Shown here one piece after another: positions 44,663 to 54,051 of a stretch of DNA of 64,000 nucleotides (position 1 is the stretch's first letter; every line of letters begins with the position of its first letter). The DNA is from Clostridium weizhouense. Lineage in GTDB: Bacteria > Bacillota > Clostridia > Clostridiales > Clostridiaceae. The position numbers and the translations under genes are program-made. Location of the stretch: contig NZ_JAHXPT010000009.1 in NCBI RefSeq assembly GCF_019431045.1, positions 124,001-188,000 of the forward strand, written 5' to 3'. The notes under the pieces were generated by a model that worked only from the letters and a program-made list of their open reading frames with translations, searched no databases and had not been told where the DNA came from.

Positions 44663-44826
44663 TTTAGTAAATATTTTACTAAATTACAATAATGAGGAGT
44701 TGAAGGTTGATGATTTATAAATATTCTAAGACTTATATTAATAAACAAATTTTATTGAAACTTATATAAATTATTTACTAAACAGTAATTTAGCAATTTT
44801 ATTTTATCTTAAAAGGAGAAGTATAT

Positions 44827-45606
44827 ATGGAACAAGAATATTTATTTGAAAAATTAAAATATGAACCTCAATATATTCAACAAATTGAAAATGTTGAAGA
44901 AAAATATAAATTATTTATAGTTAAAAATAATGGAAATAACATAAAATATATTAAAAATCCTAGTAAGGAAATCCAATTAGAAGCAATAAAAAATAATTCT
45001 TTATCTGTACAATATATTGAAAATATTGATGAAGAAGTGGGGATTATTTCGGTAAAAGCATTATGGAATTCTTTGGGGTTAATAAAAAAGACAACAGAGA
45101 AAATTATAGAAGAAGCTATTAAAACTAAAGGATGGGCAATACAGTTTGTAAAGAATCCAAGCGAAAAATTACAAATTTTAGCTGTCACAAAAGACTATGA
45201 TGCGATTAAATATATTGATAATCCATCTGAAGAAGTACAAATTGCAGCTATTAGAAATTATTATGTTGCTATAAGATATATAAAAAAGCCAACATTAAAA
45301 GCTAAAGTTGAAGCAATAAAATCTGATGCTGAAGCAATAAATTATATTTCTAATTATGATTTAGATGAGATTAAAGTATTTATATATGAAAATATAAACA
45401 TTGTTAAATATATATATGAAAATATAGATGTTGATTTAGTGGTAGAAGTATTAATAGATAAAATTAAAAAAGAAAATATAGATAAAAATTATATTGAAAA
45501 ATTTTTGGAATTAGAAATATTAGAAATGAATAAAATTAAATTTGTTGAGGAATATGGATCTAGAAGTGCTAAGAAATTATTAGTAGATTATAAATTATCA
45601 TATTAA
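44827..45606 (+). CDS. repeat protein with an exact 22-residue period
   Basis: A 259-residue cytoplasmic protein of unknown function. The motif [AN]I-[KRQN]-[YF]-[IV]-x-N-P-[ST]-x-E-x-[QK] recurs with its aromatic at residues 41, 63, 107, 129, 151 and 173, exactly 22 residues apart (one divergent unit between 63 and 107). The unit includes NPSEEVQIAAIR/KN followed by the next YI. This is a short helical-repeat solenoid resembling DUF4116-like repeats in style. It precedes the MoxR/VWA gene pair by 160 bases in the same direction, so it may be a third component or adaptor (inference). AAAAGGAGAAGTATAT is the ribosome site. Confidence 0.7.
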   Translation: MEQEYLFEKLKYEPQYIQQIENVEEKYKLFIVKNNGNNIKYIKNPSKEIQLEAIKNNSLSVQYIENIDEEVGIISVKALWNSLGLIKKTTEKIIEEAIKTKGWAIQFVKNPSEKLQILAVTKDYDAIKYIDNPSEEVQIAAIRNYYVAIRYIKKPTLKAKVEAIKSDAEAINYISNYDLDEIKVFIYENINIVKYIYENIDVDLVVEVLIDKIKKENIDKNYIEKFLELEILEMNKIKFVEEYGSRSAKKLLVDYKLSY

Positions 45607-45614
45607 TCATAATG

Positions 45615-45750
45615 TTAATATTTTAGTATAAATAAAGTTCTTAGTTACAGCAAGAGCTTATGATAAAATTAATGATAAATGTAATTACGTATTTAAACGT
45701 GGCATAGCCACTGTTGTTCTTAGACAAAGATCATGAACAGCATAAATGTG
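45615..45750. repeat. GTTCTTAG element (family D, copy 2) between repeat protein and MoxR genes
   Basis: AATATTTTAGTATAAATAAA resembles a family-A end, followed by GTTCTTAGTTACAGCAAGAGCTTA (similar to 35991) and the hairpin GTGGCATAGCCAC (45699-45711). No ORF of note. Confidence 0.4.
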
Positions 45751-45768
45751 TAGAGAGGAGAAAAGACT

Positions 45769-46854
45769 TTGAATTATTCAGAAACTTTAAAAACAGTTGA
45801 TTTAGTTATAAATTCACAAGATGTTCCTTTAATAATTGGAGAAAGTGGAATAGGTAAAACATCTTTAGTTAAGGAAATAGCGAGAGATAATAAGGCATAT
45901 TTAATTACAATAGATGCTAATTTATTAAAAGAAGGAGAAATAGGAGGATTACCTGTAGTACAAAATAGGGAAACTATATATGCTACTCACCATAAGCTTA
46001 TTGAAATAAAAAAAGCATTAGAAGAAGATGAAAATAGAGATATAATTTTATTTATTGATGAACTTAATAGGTGTGATCATGCAGTATCACAAGAACTTAT
46101 GAACCTTATCTTAAATAGAGAAATAAATGGATATATTTTAGATGAAAGAGTTAAAGTAATTGCTGCCATGAATCCTTCAAATAAGTATGATGGTTTTACT
46201 GATAGTCAATATGAAGTAGTTGATATGGATCCTGCTCAGGAAGATAGATTTGTATGGATAGAGATGGATTCAGATGTAAAGGAATGGATAAAGTGGGGAA
46301 TGAGTAAAGATGGAAATATAAATGAACATATAATAGAATTTATATCAACATTTCCACAATACCTACATACACCAAATTCAGAAGAGAGCATAAAGGCAAC
46401 TCCTAGAAGTTGGCATAGAGTTTCAAAAGCTTATAATGTTTATTTAACTAATAAAGAAAAGTATGCTTTTAATATATTTTTAAATACTGTTAAAGGAAAT
46501 GTTGGCATTAATATTGCAAATGATTTAGGTGAATTTCTATTACATATCAAGAAACCTTTAATTAAGATAGAAGATTTATTTGAAAATGAAATTTTAAGTT
46601 TTGAGTTAAAGGAAAATATAAAAAATGAAAATCATTCAAGATTATATATACTAGCTAAAAATTCACTTAATTTTCTAGAAAATAATTATTGTGAAAAAAA
46701 TTTAATATTATTTTCTAAAATGTTAAATTTATATCCAAGAGATTTAAGGCTTGGAATAATGAAAGAAATAAAAAGAGATTATAAAAATGGAGTATATGAG
46801 CTTTTACTAGATCAAGATGAATTCATAGAGAGCTTTTTTAATATATTTAATTAG
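45769..46854 (+). CDS. MoxR-family AAA+ ATPase
   Basis: Chaperone-like AAA+ ATPase of 361 residues that usually works with a VWA-domain partner, encoded next. Walker A GESGIGKT (24-31), Walker B FIDELNR near residue 98, then DHAVSQELMNLILNREINGY with the sensor-1-type segment KVIAAMNPSNKY and the arginine-region PAQEDRFVWIEMD. The start is TTG after AGAGGAGAAAAGACT. It ends 10 bases before the VWA gene, so they are cotranscribed. The C-terminal third (about residues 230-361) is a poorly conserved helical region. Client unknown. Confidence 0.88.
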   Translation: MNYSETLKTVDLVINSQDVPLIIGESGIGKTSLVKEIARDNKAYLITIDANLLKEGEIGGLPVVQNRETIYATHHKLIEIKKALEEDENRDIILFIDELNRCDHAVSQELMNLILNREINGYILDERVKVIAAMNPSNKYDGFTDSQYEVVDMDPAQEDRFVWIEMDSDVKEWIKWGMSKDGNINEHIIEFISTFPQYLHTPNSEESIKATPRSWHRVSKAYNVYLTNKEKYAFNIFLNTVKGNVGINIANDLGEFLLHIKKPLIKIEDLFENEILSFELKENIKNENHSRLYILAKNSLNFLENNYCEKNLILFSKMLNLYPRDLRLGIMKEIKRDYKNGVYELLLDQDEFIESFFNIFN

Positions 46855-46864
46855 GAGATAAATT

Positions 46865-48202
46865 ATGGATTTTAATAAAAGAAGAGAGGAACTATTAGAA
46901 GAAGCATATAATATAAAAAGTATGAATGAATTTAATAGCACTTTTTATAAAAAGTTTTTTGAATTGGTTGAGAATGTTATTCTTAGTTTATTGCAAAGCG
47001 AAGATTCGTTTTTTGGACAATTTATGCTTAAAGTAAAAAGAGGAATACGTGTAGACATAACTTATCCTATAGCAACAATACCTAAAAGAGATGGATTTAA
47101 TATGTATTTTAATCCAGTACTTTTTTTACAATGTGAAAAAAAAGAAATGGGGGCTTTATTTAAACATGAAATTTATCATATAATGAATTCTCATTTTGAA
47201 AGAGAAAGAAAGATGAAATATAAGTTAAATAAAGAAGCTATAAATGTTGCTTTAGATATATCCATAAATCAATATATAAAAAATCTTCCCGCGTGGAGCA
47301 AAAAAATTAATTCTGTAAATATGGAATATAATTTAAATTTAAAAGATGATAGAAGTGTAGAAGAATATGGAGAAGAAATATACAAGTCAATAAAATCAAG
47401 AATTAAAGAAATCAAAACTATGGATGATAGTAATGATAAGTATAATGAAATAAATTTTGAAAGTGCACATGATATATGGGAAGAGATAGATATATCTGAA
47501 GAGGATATTAAAAGTTTAACTAAAAAAACAGCATTAAGTATAAATGATAAAAATACTCCAGGAGAATTTGAAAAAATAATTTTAATGTATAAAGAAAAAG
47601 CAGAAATTCCGTGGCAATCAGTACTCAAAAATATTTTACCATATGTAAGATGTGGATATAAGAAAACTATAATGAGAAGAGATAGAAGGCAACAGGACAG
47701 ATTAGATTTAAGAGGACGGCTTCCGAAAAATGAAGCAGAATTAATAGTTGCAATAGATATAAGTGCAAGCATTAAGGATGATGATATTCATAAAATTTTA
47801 CTTGAAATACTATATATAAGTAGAAATACAAAAAATAAAATTACTATTATTGAATGTGATGATAATATAAGAAGAATTTATAGATTGAAAAATGAGAAAG
47901 ATATAAAAAAGAGAAGTGACAATAATGGTTCTACAGCATTTACTCCTGTGTTTAAATATATATCAGAAAATAATTTAAGAAATTCTGTGTTGATATATTT
48001 TACTGATGGAGTAGGAGAAAGAGAATTAGGGGTAAAACCATTGAATAAAAAAATTTTATGGGTTTTAATTGGGAATGAAGAATTTTCTTTAAAATATCCA
48101 TATGGTCAAGTAAAAAGAATTTATAAAGAAAGAGAAGAAATGCTTGAGGGAAATGTTGGGTTACAAATGGTTAATGAGGTTATTCATGATTGGGCAAGAT
48201 AG
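46865..48202 (+). CDS. VWA domain protein with metallopeptidase-like motif (DUF2201/COG3864)
   Basis: Partner of the MoxR ATPase, 445 residues. The N-terminal half has the zinc-protease-like motif HEIYHIMNSH (residues 101-110, HExxHxxxxH) in a DUF2201 'putative metallopeptidase' domain. The C-terminal part is a VWA fold with the MIDAS motif AIDISASIKDDD (D-x-S-x-S), TAFTPVFKYI and FTDGVGERELG. The middle is a charged linker (about 140-230). The pair is widespread (COG0714/COG3864) and thought to remodel or assemble protein complexes; whether the peptidase is active is unproven. AGGAGATAAATT is the ribosome site. Confidence 0.85.
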   Translation: MDFNKRREELLEEAYNIKSMNEFNSTFYKKFFELVENVILSLLQSEDSFFGQFMLKVKRGIRVDITYPIATIPKRDGFNMYFNPVLFLQCEKKEMGALFKHEIYHIMNSHFERERKMKYKLNKEAINVALDISINQYIKNLPAWSKKINSVNMEYNLNLKDDRSVEEYGEEIYKSIKSRIKEIKTMDDSNDKYNEINFESAHDIWEEIDISEEDIKSLTKKTALSINDKNTPGEFEKIILMYKEKAEIPWQSVLKNILPYVRCGYKKTIMRRDRRQQDRLDLRGRLPKNEAELIVAIDISASIKDDDIHKILLEILYISRNTKNKITIIECDDNIRRIYRLKNEKDIKKRSDNNGSTAFTPVFKYISENNLRNSVLIYFTDGVGERELGVKPLNKKILWVLIGNEEFSLKYPYGQVKRIYKEREEMLEGNVGLQMVNEVIHDWAR

Positions 48203-48360
48203 AGTTTTTAAAATACAAATTTAATTTTAAATTTTGATATTATATGAAAAAAATATTAAAGTTTAATTACAAAATAATTTAATATAATAAAATCAAGTAG
48301 TTATATTGAAAATTATATGATAAAATTACCTATATAATTTTCAATATAAGGGAGAATAAT

Positions 48361-49056
48361 ATGAATAAAAAAATAAAATTAAAAAATTATACACCTATAT
48401 TGATTATATTTCTTCTTATTAGTATATTTATTAATATTTATAGTTATTTAAATATTAATAAATATAAATATAAATTAGGAAAAGAGTCTCAAATAAATAT
48501 AGAAGATATAAGGCAAAGAAATGAAAGTAATATGAATATACTTAATGTAAGTATAGGACAAGGATGTATAAAGAATGAAGACTTGTTAAAACTATATAAG
48601 AATTATGATATTATTACAAGTGAAATAATAGAGTTATGGGGACAGTATGCTTCATATAAGGATAATACATTATCAATCTTTTCTAAAAACATTGATGATA
48701 AAAAGGTGTTAGAAAATGATGTATATTTAAGAATAAAAGATTATTTATCAATAATTTTAAATCAAACAATGAAAAGCAAGGATATAGGGTTAACATTATC
48801 ATCAGGATATCTTGAAAATTTTGAGACTATGAGTGAATTGACTAAAAAAGTTAATAGTTATTTTGAAGAATTTAATTCACAAAAGTTATTAAATGTTACT
48901 GGTGAACAAAGAGAAAAAGAGATTATAAAGAATCACTATTGGATTGATATGTTAGAAGGAATATATAATATAAATAATGATTATACTAATATTGAATTTA
49001 ATGTAGATGAGAGTAAAAACGTTAATAATATTGAGATAATGAATGAAAAAAAGTAG
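48361..49056 (+). CDS. membrane-anchored protein of unknown function
   Basis: A 231-residue orphan. One N-terminal helix (about residues 12-30, PILIIFLLISIFINIYSYL) after a basic start MNKKIKLKN, so the rest (about 200 residues, helical, many Asn/Lys/Glu) faces outside. No cysteine motif or known domain was recognised. It lies about 160 bases after the MoxR/VWA pair and may be expressed with it, but a weak inverted ATTTTCAATATA/TATTGAAAATTAT stem (48306-48348) sits between, so coupling is uncertain. AAGGGAGAATAAT is the ribosome site. Confidence 0.65.
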   Translation: MNKKIKLKNYTPILIIFLLISIFINIYSYLNINKYKYKLGKESQINIEDIRQRNESNMNILNVSIGQGCIKNEDLLKLYKNYDIITSEIIELWGQYASYKDNTLSIFSKNIDDKKVLENDVYLRIKDYLSIILNQTMKSKDIGLTLSSGYLENFETMSELTKKVNSYFEEFNSQKLLNVTGEQREKEIIKNHYWIDMLEGIYNINNDYTNIEFNVDESKNVNNIEIMNEKK

Positions 49057-49104
49057 AAGTTTTGTATTTATGATTAAAGGTAAATTAAATATAAAAAAAT
49101 AAAA

Positions 49105-49134
49105 CTACAACTACTTAATTTTAAGTAGTTGTAG
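49105..49134 (-). terminator. intrinsic terminator of the HesB-like gene
   Basis: CTACAACTACTTAA (49105-49118) pairs with TTAAGTAGTTGTAG (49121-49134). The U-rich tail is on the minus strand (TTTTATTTTTTTATA), so it ends the HesB transcript; it can also stop the + transcript weakly. Confidence 0.82.
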
Positions 49135-49158
49135 AAATTTAACTATTTTAGCTAAGGA

Positions 49159-49485
49159 TTAATGGCATCCACCACAAGAACCACAGCCACCTTCAGGAGC
49201 TATAACTGGTTTTAAGCTTAACCCTCTACCATCATTTTCATCAGTAGAAAGAATTATAAATCCACCAAATTCATCTACTAAAGTTTTTTCCATTAGGAAA
49301 GATATATCATTAATTTTTTCTACTACATCAGCATCAGTAGGTTCAGAAACTGATATGTTGAATATAGGACCACTGCATGCAGAACCAGCAAAGTTTATTC
49401 TAATATTAAAATCGCTTATATTATTTTCTTCTAAAAAACCTTTGAATTCATTATAAGCTTCTTCACTTATAGTAATATTTTTCAT
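49159..49485 (-). CDS. HesB/IscA-like protein with Cys-rich tail
   Basis: Small protein of 108 residues in the HesB/IscA fold family, a putative iron-sulfur or metal handling protein. It starts at the ATG at 49485 (AGGTGATTTAT just before), not at the GTG three codons upstream. The core NFAGSACSGPIFNIS has a Cys where A-type carriers have their first ligand, but the usual C-terminal CGCG pair is replaced by the tail GGCGSCGGCH, with three Cys in the last seven residues. Related 'HesB-like (seleno)proteins' occur in clostridia; here a UGA is not used. Own promoter region upstream carries a GTTAAC-N5-GTTAAC repeat (49512-49528). Confidence 0.78.
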   Translation of the reverse strand: MKNITISEEAYNEFKGFLEENNISDFNIRINFAGSACSGPIFNISVSEPTDADVVEKINDISFLMEKTLVDEFGGFIILSTDENDGRGLSLKPVIAPEGGCGSCGGCH

Positions 49486-49529
49486 ATAAATCACCTGCTT
49501 AAATTAAAATGGTTAACTTAATGTTAACG

Positions 49530-49861
49530 AAATAAGTATAACATACATAATTAAAAATATAAAGATGATAACATAATTATTAAATTTAATTATATTGGAA
49601 AATTGACTAATAAATATACCTTAAATAAGATTACATAATTAAATAAATTTAGATAAAAACAAACATTTTATTTTAAATAATTTTTACATAAGCTTAGAAA
49701 GAGGTTTGATATTGTTAATTTTTAATATAAAAATTTAAAAAATACTAATCATAAAGGAAGAATAAATTATTCAAAACATAGAGTGTAAATGTAAAATATG
49801 ATATAATTTACCAATGGGTATTTTGAATTTAATGAATAAAAATTCATTGTTTAAATAATAA
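49530..49861. other. AT-rich gap between divergent genes
   Basis: The HesB-like gene and the methyltransferase-like gene diverge. The gap holds TATACT (minus strand, 49540-49535) as a possible -10, no ORF with a ribosome site, and family-B repeat DNA at its right end. Confidence 0.4.
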
Positions 49862-49902
49862 TTAAGGCACATTTTTAACTTATTATTTTTTTATGTGCCC
49901 AA
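49862..49902 (+). repeat. MITE-like repeat family B, minimal copy
   Basis: TTAAGGCACAT ... TTATTATTTTTTTATGTGCCCAA; only about 41 bases, the shortest version, 25 bases before the next ATG. Confidence 0.65.
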
Positions 49903-49927
49903 GCTATAATTTGAAAGGGAAAAACTT

Positions 49928-50677
49928 ATGAAACCATATAATCAAGATTTTATACTTCAGGAAATACAGGAATATAATTCTTTGATAAATGAAAGTATTT
50001 GTGGAAAATATAAAATAGAAAAAAATAATAGTTTAGGAAAACATATACAAGGATATATGTATGAAAATAACTATCAATATGATATCCCAGTAATTCAATT
50101 ATTAAAGGATAATGTTAGTTTAATGAGGCTTACTCCTAAGGAAATAGAAAGTTCTTATGAAGTAATAAAATTTGCTAGGGGAAAAGTTGGTATTGTAGGG
50201 CTAGGTCTTGGATACGTAGTTCAAAAGATTGCTCAAAAGTCAAAAGTACAAGAAGTAATTGTATATGAAATAAGCGAAGAAGTAATTAATATGTATAAAA
50301 AGAACTTCGGAAATAATGAAAAAGTAAAAATTATACATGGAGATGCATTTAATGCGAGTTCAGAAAAATTTGACTTTTTTTATGTTGATATTTATGAGTA
50401 TAAATTAGATTTAAAGGTTGTTGAGGATTATAAAAGATTTAATGAGTTACATGATATAGAAGAATATACATTTTGGGGTATGGAACATTTTCTGTTAAGT
50501 TGTAAATATGAAGATATAATATGGGTATATATACCTGAAGTATGGGTTGAGATGAGTAAAAGACTTTATACATCTCTTGATATGTCAGGTTATATTAAAT
50601 ATTATAAACAATTAGATGAGGATATGGTTAAAGAAATATTATTAGCATTTAAAGAAATTTTAAATGAAGGAATGTAA
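49928..50677 (+). CDS. SAM-dependent methyltransferase-like protein
   Basis: A 249-residue protein with a Rossmann core typical of class I methyltransferases and spermidine-synthase relatives: VGIVGLGLGYVVQKIAQ (about 89-105), acidic VIVYEISEEVINMY (about 114-127), KIIHGDAF and FDFFYVDIYEYK. N-terminal 80 residues and the C-terminal helices are unlike known families. Substrate unknown. GAAAGGGAAAAACTT precedes the ATG. It sits between two family-B repeats, and the repeat at 50675 provides its stop codon. Confidence 0.7.
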   Translation: MKPYNQDFILQEIQEYNSLINESICGKYKIEKNNSLGKHIQGYMYENNYQYDIPVIQLLKDNVSLMRLTPKEIESSYEVIKFARGKVGIVGLGLGYVVQKIAQKSKVQEVIVYEISEEVINMYKKNFGNNEKVKIIHGDAFNASSEKFDFFYVDIYEYKLDLKVVEDYKRFNELHDIEEYTFWGMEHFLLSCKYEDIIWVYIPEVWVEMSKRLYTSLDMSGYIKYYKQLDEDMVKEILLAFKEILNEGM

Positions 50678-50747
50678 GGCATATTCAAAGGAATAGTAAA
50701 TCAGTATAATTTCATCTTTGATCTATTATTTTATTTCATGTGCCTAA
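50675..50747 (+). repeat. MITE-like repeat family B
   Basis: TAAGGCATATTC (50675-50686) ... ATCTATTATTTTATTTCATG TGCCTAA (ends 50747); 73 bases. Its first TAA is the stop codon of the methyltransferase-like gene. Confidence 0.72.
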
Positions 50748-50815
50748 AAGAAAATATAGAATTTTGAAGTTTGAAAAACTAATAAAATCTAATATTACGT
50801 AGATATTTTTGAAAT

Positions 50816-50843
50816 AAAAAGGTGGCTTTAGAGCCACCTTTTT
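50816..50843. terminator. bidirectional terminator before the leuS 3' end
   Basis: AAAAAGGTGGCT (50816-50827) pairs with AGCCACCTTTTT (50832-50843), loop TTAG; T-runs for both strands. Confidence 0.9.
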
Positions 50844-50844
50844 A

Positions 50845-53295
50845 TTATTTAACCACTATATTAACAAGTCTTCCTTTTATAACAATTACTTTAACAATAT
50901 TTTTACCATTTGTATTTTCTTTAATTGTTTCATTTGATAAAGAAGCTTCTTTTATTTGTTCTTCAGTTAAGTTAGAAGGTATATTTATCTTAGCTTTAAT
51001 CTTACCATTTATTTGAATAGCAATTTCAATTTCATCTTTAACTAAAGCTGAAGGATCAAATTCAGGCCACTTTTCATTAAAGATTGTTGTAGTATTTCCA
51101 ATTAAACTCCATTGTTCTTCAGTAAAGTGTGGTGCAAATGGTGCTAATAATTTTAAGAAATCAACTATAGTTTCTTTTAAGAAACTTGGATTCTTAACTT
51201 TTTCTTGAAGATATTTATTAAATGCATTTACAAGTTCCATAAGTCTTGCTATTGCAGTATTAAATTGCATTTTATCTCCATCTTCAGTAACACCTTTTAT
51301 AGCAGTATGTTTCCAGAAGTTTAATTCTTTTTCAGGACTATCGATTGTATTTTTAACATTTTCAGTAGATTCAAGAACTGTTCTAGAATTTTCTAATATT
51401 CTTTCAATTCTATCAACAAATCTACCAACAGATTTTATACCATCATCACTCCATGCTCCACCTTCAGTATATCCAAAACCAAACATTAGGTACATTCTAA
51501 ATACGTCAGCACCATATTCTTTAATATAATCATCAGGAGAAATAGTATTTCCTTTTGATTTACTCATTTTTAATCCATCTGGTCCTAAGATTAATCCTTG
51601 GTGAGTTAAGCTTAAGAATGGTTCATCAAAATTTAAATATCCCATATCTCTTAGAGCTTTATTTATAAATCTAGCATATAATAAATGCATACAAGCATGT
51701 TCAGGTCCACCAACATATTTATCTACTGGAAGCATCTTATTAATTAATTCAGAATCAAAAGGTGCATCTGTATTTCTGTTATCAGGATATCTTAAATAGT
51801 ACCAAGATGAACATACAAATGTATCTAAAGTATCAGCTTCTCTTTTAGCATGACCTCCACAATGAGGACATGTAGTATTTATAAATTCTTCACATTTACT
51901 TAATGGTGATTTACCGTCTGGTGTAAATTCAACATTGTAAGGAAGTTCAACTGGAAGATCTTTTTCAGGTACTGGAACAGTTCCACATTTTTCACAATAA
52001 ATAACTGGAATAGGAGCTCCCCAATATCTTTGTCTTGACACTAACCAGTCTCTTAATCTATAATTTACTTTCATTTCACCTAAAGAATCTTTTTCTAACT
52101 CTTCAACAATTTTAATTTTTGCTTCAGCAGTTGTTAAACCATCAAATTTTCCTGAATTAACAAGCACACCATGTTCGCAGTAAGGAAGTTCTGGAGTAGT
52201 ATTACCTTTATCAGTTATAACTCTTTCAATTGGTAAATTAAATTTAGTTGCAAAAGCAAAGTCTCTTTCATCATGAGCTGGAACAGCCATAACACAACCA
52301 GTACCATATGTAGCTAATACATAATCAGAAATCCAAATAGGAACCACTTTACCGTTTATAGGATTTATAGCATATGAACCAGTGAAGACTCCTGTCTTTT
52401 CTTTTGATGATGATTGTCTTTCAATTTCAGACTGTTTAGAAGCAGCTTCTTTATATTCTTCAATAGCTTCTTTATATTCTGGAATTGTTAACTTATCAAC
52501 TAATTTATTTTCAGGTGCAAGAACCACATAAGTTACTCCATTTAAAGTATCAACTCTTGTTGTAAATACATCAAATTTTAAATCTGAGTCTTTAACTTTA
52601 AAAGTAACTTGTGCACCGTATGATCTTCCAATCCAGTGTTTTTGCATAGACTTAGTTTTTTCAGGCCAATCTAAGTCATCTAATTTATCAAGTAATTCAT
52701 CAGCATAATCAGTTATTTTGAAGAACCATTGAGTTAAATCTTTCTTTTGAACTTCAGAATCACATCTTTCACAGCAGCCCTCAACTACTTGCTCATTAGC
52801 TAAAACTGTATTACAAGATGGACACCAGTTAACTGGAGCTTTTTTTCTATAAGCTAATCCTTTTTCATATAATTTTAAGAATAGCCATTGAGTCCATTTA
52901 TAATAATCAGGCATACAAGTTACAACTTCATTTTCCCAGTTAAACATAGCGCCCATAGCTTTTAATTGTTCTTCCATTTTTGCTATATTTTTTATAGTTG
53001 AATCTTGGGGATGTATACCAGTTTTTATTGCATAATTTTCAGCAGGTAATCCGAATGCATCAAAGCCCATTGGTTGAAATACATTATATCCTTGCATTCT
53101 TTTAAGTCTAGCCCATGAATCTACTGGACCATAGTTAAACCAGTGACCTGCATGTAATTGAGCTCCTGATGGATATGAAAACATTTCAAGTGTATATAGC
53201 TTTTTATCTAATTTACTAGAATCAAACTTATAAGTTTGATCATGTTCCCATTTATCTTGCCATTTTTTATCGATAGATGTTCCGTAATTTGACAT
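50845..53295 (-). CDS. leuS: leucyl-tRNA synthetase
   Basis: Charges tRNA-Leu; class I enzyme of 816 residues (typical for bacteria). HIGH-equivalent HAGH in [18 protein letters not shown], zinc cluster [21 protein letters not shown], the CP1 editing domain with [18 protein letters not shown] and [15 protein letters not shown], and [16 protein letters not shown]. The C-terminal anticodon-binding domain is complete. AAGAGGAGGATTAATATAAA precedes the ATG. Expression is controlled by a Leu T-box leader at 53425-53700; a small palindromic repeat sits between the T-box and the ribosome site. Confidence 0.96.
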   Translation of the reverse strand: MSNYGTSIDKKWQDKWEHDQTYKFDSSKLDKKLYTLEMFSYPSGAQLHAGHWFNYGPVDSWARLKRMQGYNVFQPMGFDAFGLPAENYAIKTGIHPQDSTIKNIAKMEEQLKAMGAMFNWENEVVTCMPDYYKWTQWLFLKLYEKGLAYRKKAPVNWCPSCNTVLANEQVVEGCCERCDSEVQKKDLTQWFFKITDYADELLDKLDDLDWPEKTKSMQKHWIGRSYGAQVTFKVKDSDLKFDVFTTRVDTLNGVTYVVLAPENKLVDKLTIPEYKEAIEEYKEAASKQSEIERQSSSKEKTGVFTGSYAINPINGKVVPIWISDYVLATYGTGCVMAVPAHDERDFAFATKFNLPIERVITDKGNTTPELPYCEHGVLVNSGKFDGLTTAEAKIKIVEELEKDSLGEMKVNYRLRDWLVSRQRYWGAPIPVIYCEKCGTVPVPEKDLPVELPYNVEFTPDGKSPLSKCEEFINTTCPHCGGHAKREADTLDTFVCSSWYYLRYPDNRNTDAPFDSELINKMLPVDKYVGGPEHACMHLLYARFINKALRDMGYLNFDEPFLSLTHQGLILGPDGLKMSKSKGNTISPDDYIKEYGADVFRMYLMFGFGYTEGGAWSDDGIKSVGRFVDRIERILENSRTVLESTENVKNTIDSPEKELNFWKHTAIKGVTEDGDKMQFNTAIARLMELVNAFNKYLQEKVKNPSFLKETIVDFLKLLAPFAPHFTEEQWSLIGNTTTIFNEKWPEFDPSALVKDEIEIAIQINGKIKAKINIPSNLTEEQIKEASLSNETIKENTNGKNIVKVIVIKGRLVNIVVK

Positions 53296-53331
53296 TTTAT
53301 ATTAATCCTCCTCTTAGTTAATTGGTAATTA

Positions 53332-53394
53332 TGTTTTAATATATAGTCAATAGTATAGTCTACACCACAATATTAACCTTTATTTAAAACATAG
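53332..53394. repeat. short family-A-type palindrome in the leuS leader
   Basis: TATGTTTTAA (53333-53342) is mirrored by TTAAAACATA (53383-53392) with further partial symmetry; about 63 bases. It lies between the T-box terminator and the leuS ribosome site, so it is transcribed when leuS is read. Confidence 0.55.
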
Positions 53395-53424
53395 CAAATT
53401 ATTGAAATTAAATATAATTAATTA

Positions 53425-53695
53425 TAAAAAAAAACCCTTCATCTCAATTTAAGAGACGAAAAGTATAACTTCCGTGGTACCACTCTTATTAGAAAAATTA
53501 AATATAATAGCATATTGATTAATAGTATATAATACTAAAAGATAATTAATTTTTCTCACTCGATATTATAACGGAATTACCGTACTTGTTTTAGCAAGTA
53601 AACTCCTAGGCAAGTTCATATATTTATATCACTATTTTTCACCAACCAATAGCTCTCTTCAAGATATAGACAATATTACTACTCCTATTCATAGT
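53425..53695 (-). promoter_or_regulatory. T-box riboswitch (leucine) of leuS
   Basis: On the minus strand: stem I region with the AG-bulge sequence AGAGAGCTATTGGTTGGTGAA, specifier segment TATGAACTTGCCTAGGAG (CUU, Leu, at 53614-53612; UUG is possible one base later), the T-box AGAGTGGTACCACGG (53486-53472), then an 11-bp terminator (CTTTTCGTCTC with GAGATGAAGGG) and nine Ts (about 53455-53425). Uncharged tRNA-Leu would favour antitermination and raise LeuS. This is well supported by family knowledge. Confidence 0.92.
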
Positions 53696-53725
53696 TAATA
53701 TTAATATTAAATTATATTTTAAATA

Positions 53726-53755
53726 ATTATATATTAAAGAATATAAAAAAGTCAA
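53726..53755 (-). promoter_or_regulatory. sigma-A promoter of the leuS T-box transcript
   Basis: Minus strand -35 TTGACT (53755-53750), 18-base spacer, -10 TATAAT (53731-53726). Confidence 0.65.
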
Positions 53756-53814
53756 GAAAGTTAAATTTGTGTAAAATATATAATCAAATTTTAGTACATC
53801 ATGATACAATATAG

Positions 53815-53986
53815 TAAGGCACTTTGAATTTAGGCACATTCAAAAAATAGATCAAGTATGCTCGTCTATTTTAAATGATACTGCGTCAGTAAATTTAGCT
53901 CTCGCTATTAACTAAATTTACTTCCTTGTCTGACACAAAATATACAACGCTCATTTGATTTGTTATTTTATGGTGATATGCTTTAA
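53815..53986 (+). repeat. MITE-like repeat family B, long nested copy
   Basis: A solo end TAAGGCAC (53815) is followed 15 bases later by TTAGGCACATTC (53830), the left end of a complete long copy ending ATATGCTTTAA (53976-53986). The interior has ATACTGCGTCAG, the hairpin AGTAAATTTAG/CTAAATTTACT, and GTCTGACACA. Two insertions, or an insertion next to a remnant, are implied. Confidence 0.7.
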
Positions 53987-54051
53987 GTGTTAAAAATGAA
54001 GTTTTATAATTTCATTTAAAAAATTAACGTAGAGAAAAGAGATGAGATAGA

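Noticed and set aside
44877..45188. 103-codon minus-strand frame
   Set aside because: Antisense of the 22-residue-repeat protein; the + strand frame has repeats and a ribosome site.
47269..47772. 167-codon open frame on the minus strand
   Set aside because: It lies entirely inside the VWA-metallopeptidase gene, has no ribosome site, and reads as Leu/Ser/Ile-rich antisense translation.
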